Assembly (NCBI GenBank): GCA_944474755.1
Contig: OX104118.1
Span: forward strand, 70,685,575-70,749,574
DNA: 64,000 nt
Reading direction: 5' to 3'
Origin: Limnoperna fortunei
Taxonomy: Eukaryota > Mollusca > Bivalvia > Mytilida > Modiolidae
In this document: positions 35,661 through 49,104 of the stretch, piece after piece
How positions within the stretch are numbered: the stretch's first letter is position 1
How the letters are laid out: the number at the start of each line of letters is the position of its first letter
Position numbers and translations under genes: made by a program
The notes under the pieces: model-generated
The model's database searches: none
What the model was told of the DNA's origin: nothing
What the model saw: only the letters and a program-made list of their open reading frames with translations

Positions 35661-37029
35661 TGATCTTCGCATACGATGTTGTTGTCGCTGTGGACATCTC
35701 AAGTAGAACTACTTGTTACACAAGTCGGATTTTTAGCTCAGATCAGGAATACGAAACGTAATCCTGCCAGAACCTCGTCTTCTTTTGCTCAATCTTTTGA
35801 CCTACTTTTGTCAATATTCTTACCTCAAAAGATCAATGTCTAGATCTTGTGAAATTAAGTATCACGATATATGCGTTAATAGCTTTGCTCGCCATAGTAT
35901 GCATAGTTCAAATCAAGCATTATATTATTTTTTAATTATCATAATTATTTTATTAAAATTCGCAGAAAAATTTGTGTCAAATCTAAAAAAATTAATATGT
36001 TGACATGTAGTATAATACACTTTCTTTATGCAAATCAAGTTACAATTCTAATTAAATGTATGGTCATACATTCAAGCACGGTGTTAGCTTGTATACTTGT
36101 CACTCTTATTTCCCTAAAAAAGTTAGATACATAAATTTAGAGTCATACACTCTAGCAGGGGAAAAGCATACTTTTCTTTCTAACTTACCTTAATCCACGT
36201 TAATCCACAAGATAAAGCTCTAGCACCGCGTTACCTAGCAGACATTCTTGCCTAATAAAAATCTACTACAGGTTTACCAGTAAAGTATAAATTCTATACA
36301 ATGTAGAGGCAATCACCATAGCGCGGAGTTAGCGAGTAAACTAAAATCTTGTGTTTTGTCTAGGTTCTGTGTGGTCAGATTTACTAGTGTGTAGTAAAGA
36401 AAGGAAAACTCGTTTACATAACAGCTCTTTATTAGCTACATTTTCGTTAATTTTCGTCTTCAATATCAATTATAACTGTTTGTCTTATTAACATAAATCT
36501 CCCCTCATCAAGAATATAAAGTGTCAAACTGGAAATCTGAGAAAGCGTTATGTTACACAATTAATTACAGCAAAATATGAATTCTTGTCGCCATATCGGA
36601 GTCTCTTTACAAGCGTGTTATCACTGAAGAGTTAAGCCAGGTCGATGTCTTATTGCTATCAATAAGAGCTACGTAGATTATTTAGGGCCTAGTTTTCGCA
36701 GTTTACTGCGTTGACCCTGTTAATTGCATGTGTCTATTTCATGTATTTGTAAAATTTAAAGAAACATTTATTGACAAAATTACTTTTTAATACATAATAA
36801 CATAAACCAGTATACGGGTCAAGGAAAAGAAATAACAACGACTCTTAAGTTGTTTATACTGGGCATAGTCAATAAACCAATTAAACATAACAAATAAACA
36901 ATCAACCTTTTCACTGTTGCTTAGCAGTATAACATTGTGTTAACGTATCAAAGTCATTAAGGACATTATTGAAATACAATGTCCGGGCAGCAGAGACTAT
37001 TAAAGAATAAACTACTAAACGATAATCAT

Positions 37030-37232
37030 CAGGTTGTGGGTACGAGTCTCAACGCAGGCAGGGTATTCTCGATCCAAATGTTATTTGACAAGGATTGCCA
37101 GTTTTCCTTCCGCAGTTAAGGATTTTTCTCCGGGTACTCCGGCTTTCTCCCCAATAAAACTTGGGCGCCATGATATAGCTGAAACATTGCTGAAAGTGGC
37201 GTTGAACATTAATTTAAACAAACAACAAGCAA
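37030..37232 (+). mobile_element. tRNA-derived SINE copy at outer edge of right arm
   Basis: Plus-strand copy: B-box-like GTTGTGGGTACGAGTCTCA, then GACAAGGATTGCCAGTTTTCC, CCGGGTACTCCGGCTTTCTCC, CAATAAAACTTGGGCGCCATG, and tail GAAAGTGGCGTTGAACATT with an AAACAAACAAC run. The tRNA A-box part is missing or decayed. It begins exactly where homology with the left arm ends (37020). Confidence 0.8.
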
Positions 37233-37239
37233 ATAAACA

Positions 37240-38162
37240 TAAATGTTGAAAATATATTATGTAGCTAAATTGTGATAAATAGTACATTGCTATCTCCCTG
37301 CAGCCACTTTCACAGATCTTTTTAAAACAATTGTTATTACTTTACTGTTGTATGTAGAGTGTAATAACTTAATAGTTACGTGTTGACTTGTATGTTTAAC
37401 ATCACATTCCAGCATACCCGCCCCCTATGCAGTAATGGAGAAAGTACAAAAGCAAAAACAGTAAACATATACTGCTGCAAATAATATAATCGTGTTCTTC
37501 TCTACTAAGATGTGCAAAAAGAATTATAAAAATCTTCTTAATATGCAATGAAACATAATTTAGGTATACTTCGTAATGATTTACTTGTACACTATTAAAA
37601 AATCTGTGGTCTTACAGTCACGTTTTACATAATCTAGCGTAAACAAAATACTAGCATTAACAAATTTATTATAACATTATATTTATTTATAATTACATGC
37701 ATCAGCTGTGTTATTTTCTATTTTATTTATTTTGAATAAGTTGTCGATCATAACATTCATTTTACATTTCACATAAGCACAAAATCTCACTTTAAGTCAT
37801 AAAAAAGAGTATTTGAGTTAAAAATGTGGTACTGAGCCAAAAATATATGGGCTGTTAAGGAACTACGGTTAAAAACACGTAAACAGGAAATTGATTGAAC
37901 AACGAAAAATTTCCATGTTAAATCATGGTCATAGGTCCAAGGACATTTTGTAACCTTTAGAAGTGTTTACGGTGTTGGGACAGATAACTCTGTTACTAAA
38001 ATAGATCGGGTTCACAGGGTGAACTAAGTCATCTGCCAGTATGACGATCAATGGTACCAAGTGTGAAAATGATTCGTCGGACACGTTTTTGCAAATGACG
38101 GCGGAAAAAATAATAATCATAAGAAAGGTAAGAAGGTCTTTTCACTGTAGTGGGAAAGACCT
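37240..38162. other. AT-rich intergenic DNA
   Basis: Nothing recognised on either strand. Confidence 0.45.
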
Positions 38163-38186
38163 TAATAATAATAATAATAATAATAA

Positions 38187-38217
<31 letters not shown>
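38163..38217. repeat. (AAT)n microsatellite, ~55 bp
   Basis: AAT/TAA trinucleotide run with one interruption. Confidence 0.97.
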
Positions 38218-38218
<1 letters not shown>

Positions 38219-38439
38219 CCTTTATTTCAACGGAATAGCATATTTAGCCTAAATGACTAGTTCACATTATGGTTCTGTATTTATCTATATAAACACGTTC
38301 AAATATTAAAATGTACGGTTTTATTCGTTGATTTCGGTTGTAATTTTTTTATAAACTTACTTTATATTATATGCTGATGATTTTAATAAGTTTAGCATTG
38401 TATGTATGTTTTGTACCCATTATCTAAAAATTGGGTTAA

Positions 38440-40270
38440 CGTAAAATTTAACATCTAACAATATTGTTTTGCAGAAAACGTGATTATTACCTCTATTTTA
38501 TTCAAATATAGCACTATCCATTTACTTTGAATTCTCCTAATGGTTGGTCTTGTTTTACTGAAGATGTAATATTGCAAGATATTAAAAATGTTAAAAATAA
38601 CAAATGGACAGGTGATGACAAAATTATAAATAAATACTTGCATCGTCAATTGATTGTATGATATTTATGTGCATATATTTGATATTATTTGTGATTCAGA
38701 AGGTTTACCAAAGGCATGATTGATAAGTAATGTTGTACCAATATTTAAACACAAAGGTAGTAATGCCGAAACACAACATTAACCCCACCCGTCTCTATTT
38801 CCTCTTTTATCCTGTATTGATTTTTTTTTTCTTTAATTTTAAATATTTAATTATGCGATTATCTTGATGAGTATTCTATATTACTTGAAGCTCAAGCCGG
38901 TTTTAGACTTAGATCAATCATTTATTTGCATTGTTTACATTATTTAAGTTTCTGTAATTTAAACTGTTCCTTTTTGATTTTGAATTTTCGATTTTGAAAA
39001 GGCCTCTTATTATATTCAGACAAATTTTCTATTGTTTAAACTTTTAGACAATAATATAGACACTAAATTTTACTTATTATTCAAAATATGAACAAAAATG
39101 TAAAATCGCGATCATTAATTGGTGAGAAATCAGAGTTATTTTCTCGTAAAATGGTTGTCAGAACGGGTGAAAATCCTCCTCGCTTGGTTAAATTATCTAC
39201 AACAGTTGTCTAAAGGAATGAATATACTTGGGGTTTGCTCTATCAGTGCTGAGCTTCAACATTAGTTGACAGTATTTTTAAAACTTTTTGATTTTATTAT
39301 ATGCTTACGACACTGTGCTATATTCTGAAAATGGTGGAGATTTACAAAACATGTAAAGTCAAAATCAATGTAAAAAAGACAAATATTCTTATAATCTTTA
39401 AAGGAAGACAACCTGGAAATATAAAGCTTTTGTACCCAAAATAGAGATAGAAATTGTCACTGATTATAAATTCTTCGATATATTTTTTAGAAAACGTGGT
39501 TCATTGTAAATACCCAAAATTATATTTGCAAACAGGTTACAAATACAATGTATGGTATACTGACAAAAGGTACAAAAATAGTTCAAGCTTAGAATGCCAG
39601 TTAGATATGTTCGGTATGATGGTTTTACCTATTTTTCTGTATGGCTCGAAAAGTTTGGGCTCGGAAAACCTTGATAAGATAGAACGTGTTGCAATTTTGC
39701 AAGATTGTTTTACATTTAAAACAGACGACACTAAATTTTTTTTTATGCCGAATTGGGTAGTTATCCTGTTTTGATAAATGCCAAAGTAAGTTAATTGTTT
39801 AACAGAATTCTAAATGGTAAAGAAAGTAAAGTTTCAAGTCTCCTATATAAACAATTATATTCATTTTCACAAATATGGTAATGAATGTAAATGGATGTCA
39901 TTCGTAAAAACAATTTGTGATGCTTGTGGAATGTAATATCTCTAGTTAAACCAATTTTTATATAAATGGGTTATAAAAAGTATAGACTTGAAGCTGAAAG
40001 ACCAATTTCAGCACAATTGCTTAATTGAAATTAAAACTTCTTCTAAATGTTTTTTTCGCTACAGATTTTTTAAAAAGATGTCAAAAAGGAGGTTATTTTT
40101 CCAAGTTGTATATTACCAATTTTTACTATGCAAATGTAGATATGGAACTCATCGACTACCTATTGAGACTGGAAGATGGTTCAGCATATCTAGAATCAAT
40201 AGGCTGTGCCATCTTTAAGAATCAAGGTATATTGGCGACGAATACCATTATATCATGACATGTAATGTTC
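38440..40270 (+). pseudogene. Degenerate non-LTR retrotransposon (LINE)
   Basis: A decayed plus-strand reverse-transcriptase gene in several frames. N-terminal traces include G-D-D-K-I-I-N-K-Y-L (about 38610), then I-S-N-V-V-P-I-F-K-H-K-G (38724-38760). Later parts have P-I-F-L-Y-G-S near 39630, followed by E-N-L-D-K-I-E-R-V. The C-terminus has R-Y-G-T-H-R-L-P-I-E-T-G-R-W and I-N-R-L-C-H-L (40135-40218), the usual sequence before a Cys/His end in several LINE clades. Many frameshifts and stops; inactive. Open frames at 39454 and 39988 are parts of it. Clade not assigned. Confidence 0.75.
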
Positions 40271-41949
40271 TACAATAAGATAGACATAAAGAGCTGCCAA
40301 ACTAATATACTTTTAATCCAAATGTATATAAATTTCAGAAATTTATAAACGCGAGTAAAAATTATGTAGATTCATAAACATAATAAAGACGAGTGTCATT
40401 CCTTCTCCGCCGTATTGTTCACATGTGCATTTTAAGTTATATCATTGTTCGTATTTATATTCTCTGTACCTATTCTGTAACAAATTAATAAAAAAATAAA
40501 ATTCATTAATTCCTATTTAACTTTTGAATGGGATGATTATTAAATGTAGTATGTTTTAATTGTAATGTAAGTGTTTTTGTTATACTTCATGCAAAAATGA
40601 TGTCTTTTTATTGGACAGTAACCATGTGTTGATTTTTACTGATTCCGATTTTAGCCCCGCACATTATAGCAACGTATGTTAATTCCTTGTGCTTTCTTCA
40701 CAACGTGTGATATGAAAATAATTACACACGCTCAGGCCGGAGATTGCTGAACTGGAAAATTATCACCCGATCCAACCGGAGTTTACCAGTGATATAAAAA
40801 TTATCTCCTGCTCAGAACGAAAATTGCCAACCTAGAAAGTGATTATCCGCATCATCTGAAATTTGCTTACACGTCGTTTGTCTTTCCACGCAAACATATC
40901 AAAACACAACAAATACATAAAAATGTGCAATAATTATTTGGAAAAACAACTAGTAGACAAACAGTCATTTCTCATTTAAAATTTAATTAAGTACAGTATC
41001 TATATGGTTGTTCCGGTTTCTTCTGTAGATCATACTGCATTTGAACTCGTCTCGGGTTATAATGTTTTCTTCATGTGATAATCTACAATAACACCCTCGT
41101 TCAAAGGCAGTATGATTATATTAGTTATTATTGATAATTTTACAAACATCATTACGATTTACTAAACTGCACAACAAAAAGTCTTTAGAGTACCAACTTT
41201 CACATGAAAGTTAACTGTAACGAAACTATTAAATTCCAGTTGTTATATTGTTAAATTCACATATAGAATTTTGAAAGCTCTTTGTAACGATGATATATTT
41301 TACGGCTAATTTAATTCTGTTCCGATGTGTGCCTTCAGTTTTTTGTTACATGGGTATATTATTTAACTGCACATGATGCAAAGTATGGATGGCATTACAG
41401 TAAAATTTTGCATTTATTGATATGACTACGTGGATAATCAACTCGTTCAAGTTGACAAATGAAATGAAACAATCCCTTAACATTACATACGCTTTTACGT
41501 GTTATTTAATCAAACATTACCCAATTAAATTATAAATAAACTAAATATTTAAGTATGTTTTAAAGTTTGCCCATATAAAAAGCGCATCAAAAGCCATATT
41601 TAAAAATGTCTAGAAAAGGATTTAAAGTCATTATTTTTAAATCACTCAAAAATGCCTTATTTGTGATTATTGTGCATATCTGAATGCCTTGTGAACAAAG
41701 CGGCATAACTCACGAACGTTACTTATAATTATACAAGCGTCTCAATGTCAGCGTGTATTAGTTCTTTAAGTAAGTATACATTTTATTAACAGATACAAAT
41801 TGACACTTTACTCGATGTTGATGTTTAATGTTTTTTCCGAACCTCTATATAAACGTCGAGACATAGTAAAATGATAATTTGATCAATTTTGCACACACAC
41901 ATAGTCAGCAGTGTATACGCATTATGATGCACTAACATCATGCGAGTTT
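40271..41949. other. AT-rich intergenic DNA
   Basis: Nothing recognised. Confidence 0.45.
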
Positions 41950-42204
41950 AGGTCGTAATGCGAAATACCTGGCCGCAGACCGTAGTTGGTGACGTGTTTG
42001 GAAAGTGCCACGCTTTCTGCACACTAATGACTTCATTGTAGATTTTAAAAAGAGAAGGCTACCAAAAACATTTTCTGTGGAAGTTCAAATTAGTTCTTGT
42101 TGCCACATCCTTTTCACCGTTAATTTTTTATATATGTTAACTTGTTCTGAATAAAGCTGAAATACTTCTCGCAAACATATAAACAATCAATAAATCAATC
42201 GTCT
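41950..42204 (+). mobile_element. Partial copy of the 9452-9852 retroposon
   Basis: Shares GTGACGTGTTTGGAAAGTGC, a GATTTTAAAAAGAGAAGGCT block, GTTAACTTGTTCTGAATAAAG and the CTGAAATACTTCTCGCAAAC end with an AATCAATAAATCAATC tail. 5'-truncated and diverged. Confidence 0.75.
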
Positions 42205-42224
42205 TTACCAAATACTTTAAAGTA

Positions 42225-42335
42225 TCAGTCAAAATTGTCTGCCTATTGTTTGTAAATAATCTCTTCCTGAAAATAGCTTAAATACATATATTGCTTTCTG
42301 AAAAATAAAACGCATGCATATAATAAATCAAATAT
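42225..42335 (+). mobile_element. Second, shorter scrap of the same retroposon
   Basis: GTCAAAATTGTCTGCC, TTGTTTGTAAATAATC and TCCTGAAAATAGCTTAAATA follow the order of the 3' part of 9452-9852. It directly follows the copy at 41950, suggesting nested or tandem insertion. Confidence 0.4.
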
Positions 42336-43119
42336 GCATCATCTATCGGAAATTATATTTTTTTATCTGATATCTGTTGCTACCCTCACTCAGTTACAGA
42401 ATAAAACTAGCAATTGAACTTTTTAACACTAGTTATACTTGTTATTCGCGTTTACATTTTTGCATAACGCTATTACTTTCCTAATTTCTGGATATTTTCT
42501 TGATCGATACATTTTTAATTCCCTTTAGAAGACGTTTGAAGAATAGAATTATCTTGTAATAATGTTGCCTTGCTTTCAACTACTTATTATATTATTGGTT
42601 AAAAACAGATGCTTTGACGTTCTAGAAGAACCAGAATCATTATAGTTTAAATGATTCCAAATTTGTAACTATTTAAAGTAATTTACATGTAACAGTAATC
42701 GGCATTGTTTTAACTTTAAAAGAAACCCAAAACAATTGGTACTTTGATATGTGCTTATAAATCCTGGTCTATGTTATCCTTGTTATCCTTCAAATTGAAG
42801 TGCTGATAACTTAAATAGACTCTAATTTTATTTTAAAATTTGGGGCTACAGTGCTGATAACTAAATAGGCTTCTTATACACAACCAGCCTGCGGTTCCGT
42901 TCGGCTTGTCTGCATCTAGATATTTCGAAGAGCAAAACGCTGGGGTGACCCATACAGCATGGGAGGCACATTGAAAGCTTTATTAAGACCTGTACATCTA
43001 CAGTTGTAATTAAATGCCTTAAACTTCAAATTAAGATTAAAAGATATTTAAAACAATATCGTGTTGAAAAGTCGAACATTTTAAATATTCAACAACCAAT
43101 GCTTGTACAAAAGTCAATT
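42336..43119. other. AT-rich intergenic DNA
   Basis: Contains a short direct repeat GTGCTGATAACT(T)AAATAG at about 42800 and 42851. No gene recognised. Confidence 0.45.
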
Positions 43120-43248
43120 AAATCTCAATACGTACGGTCTTGAGCCTTTTGTAGGCTAACTGAAATCTCAATATGTACGGTCTTGAGTTTTATGTAGGCT
43201 AACTGAAATCTCAATATGTACGGTCTTGAGCCTTTTGTAGGCTAACTG
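43120..43248. repeat. 43-bp tandem repeat, three units
   Basis: Units 43120-43162, 43163-43205 and 43206-43248, each starting AAATCTCAATA(C/T)GTACGG and ending TGTAGGCTAACTG. Units 1 and 3 are nearly identical; unit 2 differs at GAGTTTTATG. Each contains AGCC...GGCT, a possible tiny stem. Confidence 0.95.
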
Positions 43249-43981
43249 TGCAGTTCATTTGTTAATTTTTAAAATATTTCGGTTGCATAACCAGCTCGCT
43301 TGGCAATATAACGTCCATACGCATAAAGCTGTTGCTAAAAATTACCAACGGATTCCACTAAGATTATTTTTTGACTAACATTTTTGTAAAATATGCCTGT
43401 AGATATCATCAGAAAATTGAACGGAATTGATCTTTAGCAGAATTTACAAAGGGAATGACCATATGACAATATTGGTACGAAACACAGTTTAAGTTGGTAA
43501 ATGACCTGTATGCATACCTGAGTGTCAACTAACGTTCCCAAAGCTCGACCAACGCGGTTTGGCGCGTCACCAATTTGGCGGATACGAGTGACCTTTTTGT
43601 TTGTGCATTGTCATGTTATTATATTTTACTGCAGACCATTGTCGGTTATGTGTTGTGAGATGGCATGATAAATACCACTTTTACACATTTATAGTTTGCT
43701 CAAAACACTTTATTAACACATTTTAAGTTCTTACGCTAGACATTCTGTAGTTTTATTTGACTTTGTATTCAATTATAAGTGGTAGTATGGAGTGTTAAAT
43801 GGGCTTTGATATGTTGTTGGTATATAATGCTTTTTGTGCGCTTTCTTGTTAGTTTTTTGTCATGAATATTCTGAATAATGTGTATACGTTTAATTTATCC
43901 TTCCCGCGGTAAAACAACAATTACATCGCATTCAATGTAGTCCCCTTCACCAATTGAGGTTTTATTACAACAATTCAATGG

Positions 43982-44413
43982 ATGTTTCAGGTTTTAATCG
44001 TGATCATAGTATCAGTCCTGTTTCTAGCGCAAGAGATTACCACCAGATATAAACAATTTCCGTTGTTAATAAAACCAAAGAGGAGCAGATGTATAGTTAA
44101 CCTTATATTTACGGAAATGGGTACAAAGGTAGTAAAACGTTTACGTCCATATTGTCCAATATCAGAACCGTTTGTTTCAAACACAAACACTAGCTTTGCA
44201 TCGAAGTCATACGGACAAATCAGACTTCTATCATTGCAAACAGACAGAGAATATTTGTCTGAATTGTCCGAACGATTAATTTTGTGTTGGCTATTAATAA
44301 ATAATGTTGGAATGCACATGTCAATATATTACTACAGCTGTAGTACATTTTATTGTACTTTAAATACACATTCGGTAGTTACGTTGGTTTCCGTAAAAGC
44401 TTTCAACGATTGA
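43982..44413 (+). other. Unassigned 143-codon open frame
   Basis: The longest open frame outside recognised genes and elements on this side of the window. The start is hydrophobic (M-F-Q-V-L-I-V-I-I-V-S-V-L-F-L), followed by basic and Ser-rich sequence without motifs I know; the minus strand is also open for 110 codons here. GTTTCAG just upstream of 43990 could be a splice acceptor. Composition is less AT-biased than the flanks. It may be a fragment of an unrecognised repeat or chance. Confidence 0.2.
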
Positions 44414-46386
44414 ATATCAACACAATCAACATTATCTGTGGTTTCTATAGATTTGACAACCACCTGTGACGATGTCATGAAAGGTTGCAGTTCATTCACA
44501 TATGTATAATCTTCTTCTAGTGCATTGTACGTGAGATCTGTTGCTGTCTATCCTTATCGCCAGCATAAACCATGGCAGTGAATCACCTCTCTTTATTTGG
44601 CTAACTCTTGTCTATTCCAATAACTTTCGCTATTAAAATCTGGCCTAATGACTTTTTTGAAGTATGCATGAATTCTTAAATCAAAGTATTATCCATTTTC
44701 TTGTATGGCTTGAAATAATCGAGATTTGTTCGACAAATAAAGCTTGATGTTTCAGTCACAGCAATGAATTAGGATAGGACACTTCTTAATGACTTTCCGC
44801 AGAGCTTCTCGTACAAAAGTAAAATGGCAATCCATGACCTTCGTTGATGTTGAATTGAACTAGAACCCTTTGTTCCTTTTCTTTTTGTGCCTCTATGGTT
44901 CGAATTTAAATTACTCCTATCACATAGAATTATCCACTTTTCTTTTTTTGTCCGAAACATACATGTGAGCATCTCGAAGTTTTTTATTAACAATAAAGTT
45001 ACTATTTGTATAGCATTTTTTCTTAGTACCATGTTGTGAACAACAATGTGAAATACTGACGATTGGCGAAACGACCGTCTTCAAACCAAAACAAGCAAGG
45101 GAATGCCATAGCTAAAAATTTAGATGTTATAACATCTTACATTGGACATATCTTTACGTGTGGGCTAAAGAAAAATAATAGTTCCCTTTATTTAACAAAA
45201 ACATGTTTGTTGTCATAACCAATGATTTCACTTAAAAGATTTTTAAAGCGCCAGCTCTAAAACATAATATTCTCCCTAATTAGTGCCTTAATAAATTCCG
45301 ACACGCGTATATACGTCGTATATAAATTGATATTCAGCATTCAAGCCGCTCATTTATTTCGTTTTTCTAAATAGGCACACTTATTTACTTGAAATAGTAT
45401 TAATAAGTTCTCAACGAAGGTCACGGTAACTTGCTTAAATAGAACAGACTTTCAATAAATAGGTGCTGTAGCTATTATATCTATTTATTAAACGGAGAAA
45501 CATGTTTAATCGAACAGACCTTAAATCTTTGCAACTCGTTGTTATTATTGAATGAATTACACTTATGTCATAGCATGGTGTTTACTTTGTTCAGTTATCT
45601 TAACTTGTTTATTTTGTTTACATTATTTTTTTTGTCATTTTCAAGTATTGTACATACATTTCCGGATATAACATCAGGTTGACTTGTTATACATGTATAT
45701 ATATTTTTTCTGTTTCTTGTCTTGTTTTAAGTGCACTTTACATACGATTGATTTTCTGTTATTGCTTTTATCCCAAAAGAAATCATTCAACTATTTCAGT
45801 GCCAATTTTAAATATGCCTTCCATTTCGGACTACTACTACTAGCAAAGTTAAATTCTACTGACCTAAACCATCCTCGAAACCAGTCTACACCAGTGTGCA
45901 AAATAAAAGGAAATCAAGTCCAACATGAACAATTCTTTTCAAATAGTCTAACTATTTTATACTTAACAATACCACCCCCTTTTTTTTCACTTTTCTTGCA
46001 CGAGAACTACTTGTGCATCCCTTTTTAACCTTGGCTTTACACGTACTGGTTCATTTTCCCGGTCACACTCTATACCCTTTTCTTTATCCACATGTTGTGT
46101 ACTTTTTAACTGTATTGTTGGTGAAACATAGTGTAGGCTTGAGGTTGCATAATTATGTTCACACCGACTGCCTTTCTCTCGAATACAATCGGAACAGGTG
46201 TATAATTTGACGGGCATTGAAGTGGAACAGTATAGAGAAAGCATGGGTAAGTATTATTTAGTAGCTCGTTCCCTGAAAAGTGATAAGCTCTTGAACTCTA
46301 TATTGTTTATATTAATCTGCTTGTTTTACATGGTACCAGGATAATTCCTTACTTAATATTAGCAGATATTGTAAGGAATACAAAAA
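44414..46386. other. AT-rich intergenic DNA
   Basis: Open frames at 44769-45032 and 45987-46244 (minus) show no recognised motif, paralogue or splice context. No repeat family identified. Confidence 0.4.
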
Positions 46387-49104
46387 TTGTATCCCGTACA
46401 TGCAAGAATGTTTAGACTGTCATTACAAACGTACAGCACAGATAAAAACCTCAGATCTTTATTCAAATTTGGTATACTATTTATTGTTCTTTGTATCCTA
46501 TTGATAATATCGGGGATAGAAAAAAAACCAGGCCCATTAGATTATGACTGCACGAACGGTTCTGGTAGCGAGTTAAATATTAAAACAGAAGTAAGCGAGC
46601 TCATAATAAAAAATATATGGAACATTTTATGTTCCACCCAATAATGATCTTCAACCCTGGAGAAATGTTGAACTTTCCATGGGACAAGCCCTAAATTGTA
46701 ATCGCGACATAATTTTGACGGGTGACTTTAACATCAATCAACTAACAATATAAATGATACGATTGGTACGCTTATGACCCAGATTAGCTTTCATCAACTT
46801 GTAACTGAACCAACGAAAATAACTGAACACAGTTCATCCTTATTAGATTTGGTTCTTGTAAGTAATCCACTCAGCGTAATATATATAGAAGTGGGGGTCC
46901 CCTTATTGATCAAACAAGATATCATTTACCGATGATCGGATTACTCTGACACTTTAAAAGGAAAATATTTCTTTACGATAAAGGTGACTTCGACTCGTAC
47001 TGACAACTACTTTTAAACGTAGCTGGGACACGCTATTCGTCCACAAAGACATAGACCAAATCACTGACATTTAAACAAATACAATATTAGAAATAGCAAA
47101 CCAGACTATTCCCAACAGATTCATAACAGTGCGTAAGGACAGTTGTCAATTGATCACTACAAGTATTAAAAAACTCATAATGTGTTAAAAATGATAAGAA
47201 AGAATACAATTCTAAAATAAATGAAAGAATTCACTTTGAATCAGCTGGTTCTAAAAATTGGTGGACTCTTGTTACAAAAATTACTTCGAACTAAAAAATG
47301 ACTATTCAATACCAATACAAACGGACGACGACTTGGTAAGCGACAATTTTGTTAAATGTGAATTTTTCAATGACTTTTTCAGTGAGCAATCATACCTTAG
47401 CGATTCTAATATGACAGTACCAGAACCGACCACCGTACGACAAATTGATACATATACATATACTGGAAAATGACATAGAAGACGTATTAAAACTTCTTGA
47501 CGTGACAAAGCTACCGGACCGGATTTGATCAATCCCAGACTTCTTAAAGAGGGTTCCTCTATTTTAAAACATCCGCTTTGTAAACTATTAAACTTGTCAT
47601 TGACAACTTGTAAACTTCCGACGCAATGGAAACAAGCAAATGTTATTCAGTGTTTAAGAAAGATAAACCTAGTAAAAAAAATAATTACAGACCAATTTCA
47701 CCCCTCATTAGTGTTATAGCTAAAGTAATGGAAAGGTGTGTCTACAAACATATTTACAATTTTTTTACACGAAAATAGTATTATTTCTGAACATCAGTCT
47801 GGTTTTACTTCTGGGGATTCTGCAATTAACCAACTTCTGTGTATTACTAATGAATTTGGAAAAGCTTTAGACGATGGAAAGGAAATCCGAGTAGTTTTCT
47901 GTGACATCAGCAAAGCTTTCGATTGGGTCTAGCACGTGGGCTAAATTAACAAGCTTGAAAACATCGGGATAAGTTGTTCTTTGCTATTTTGGATTACAAA
48001 TTATCTTAATAACAGGAAACAACGAGTAGTCTTAGATAACGCATATTCACAATGGCGCGTTATAAACGCATTGTCCCCCAGTATCGATTTTAGGGCCTCT
48101 ACCCTTCTTAATTTTCATAAATGATATTGTTAGCGAAATTCATTCATCAATTAAGTTATTTGCAGACGACACAAGTTTGTATGTTATTGTTGACAACCCG
48201 CAAAATTGTGCAGAAATACTGAATAATGACTTGTCAACGATACATGAATGGTTGACCAAATGGCTGGTAAAATTTAACGCTCAAAAAACAGAAACTATGA
48301 CAATAACGAGAAAAACAAAAAAAGCCACCCCAACCCCCTCTAACTATGAATAAAACTATAATAACAAATGTTACAGAACATAAACATCTTGGTTTAGAAA
48401 TTTCGCATAATGGCAGCTGGGAAAAGCATATTGATTTGATAACAAAAAAAGGCGTTTGCTAGAGTTAATATTTTAAGACGATTTAAATTTACTCTCGATA
48501 GAAAAACCTTAGAGAAAATTTACTTAACATTCATTCGACCATTTTTGGAGTATGTCGATGTTGTTTGGGACGGCAAAACTCTGTTTTTAATAAACACATT
48601 GGAAACCGTTCAGATAGAGGCTGCTAGAATCATCACTGGGGCGACTCGACTAGTTTCTGTTGATAAGTTGTACAAAGAAACGGGATGGGAAAAACTTCAA
48701 ATAAGACGTGAACATCACAAAATAAAATACTTTTATAAAATCGTAAACGGTCTGGTATCCACATATCTAAGTGACATAGTCCCTCAAAATTTTGGAAACA
48801 TCCACGATTATAACACTAGACAAACCTTATGTATACCACCAGTTAGAGCTAGAATTTCTCTTTACCAGAACTATTTTCTGCCGTCTTCGGTTAGGTTATG
48901 GAACCAGGCGCCTGGTGAGCTAATAGAAAGTAGTTCCCTAGCATCTTTCAAATCCAACCTTAAGTCCAGTCGTATCAAAATACTTAATTATTACTATTCT
49001 GGAACCCGACTCGGTCAAATCCACCACACGAGACTGCGAACATTATTTAGCTCCCTCAATATTCATCTATTCCTAAAAAACATTGTAAAATTCGTCCAAC
49101 TGTA
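46387..49104 (+). pseudogene. CR1-like LINE, internally deleted and frameshifted
   Basis: Plus-strand non-LTR retrotransposon fossil. The 5' frame (46387) has a hydrophobic stretch then G-I-E-K-K-P-G-P (46513-46536), resembling the 2A-like segment found at the N-terminus of some such elements. At about 46610 it jumps to endonuclease sequence (Y-V-P-P-N; T-G-D-F-N-I-N near 46720; S-S-L-L-D-L-V-L-V-S-N near 46840), so the N-terminal endonuclease half is missing. RT landmarks: L-P-T-Q-W-K-Q-A-N-V-I (47617), C-D-I-S-K-A-F-D (47900), F-A-D-D (48159-48170). A clean 186-codon frame at 48545-49105 holds the post-RT region with L-E-Y-V-D-V-V-W-D and A-A-R-I-I-T-G-A. Multiple frameshifts and a stop at the F-D-x-V motif make it inactive. 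Confidence 0.85.

Larger units (their letters stand above)
32350..37020. repeat. Right arm of large inverted duplication
   Basis: Partner of 25105-28240 in reverse orientation. It includes the cystatin gene and the 34.7-35.7 kb segment, neither of which has a recognisable counterpart in the left arm. It is therefore longer (about 4.7 kb against 3.1 kb). Confidence 0.75.
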
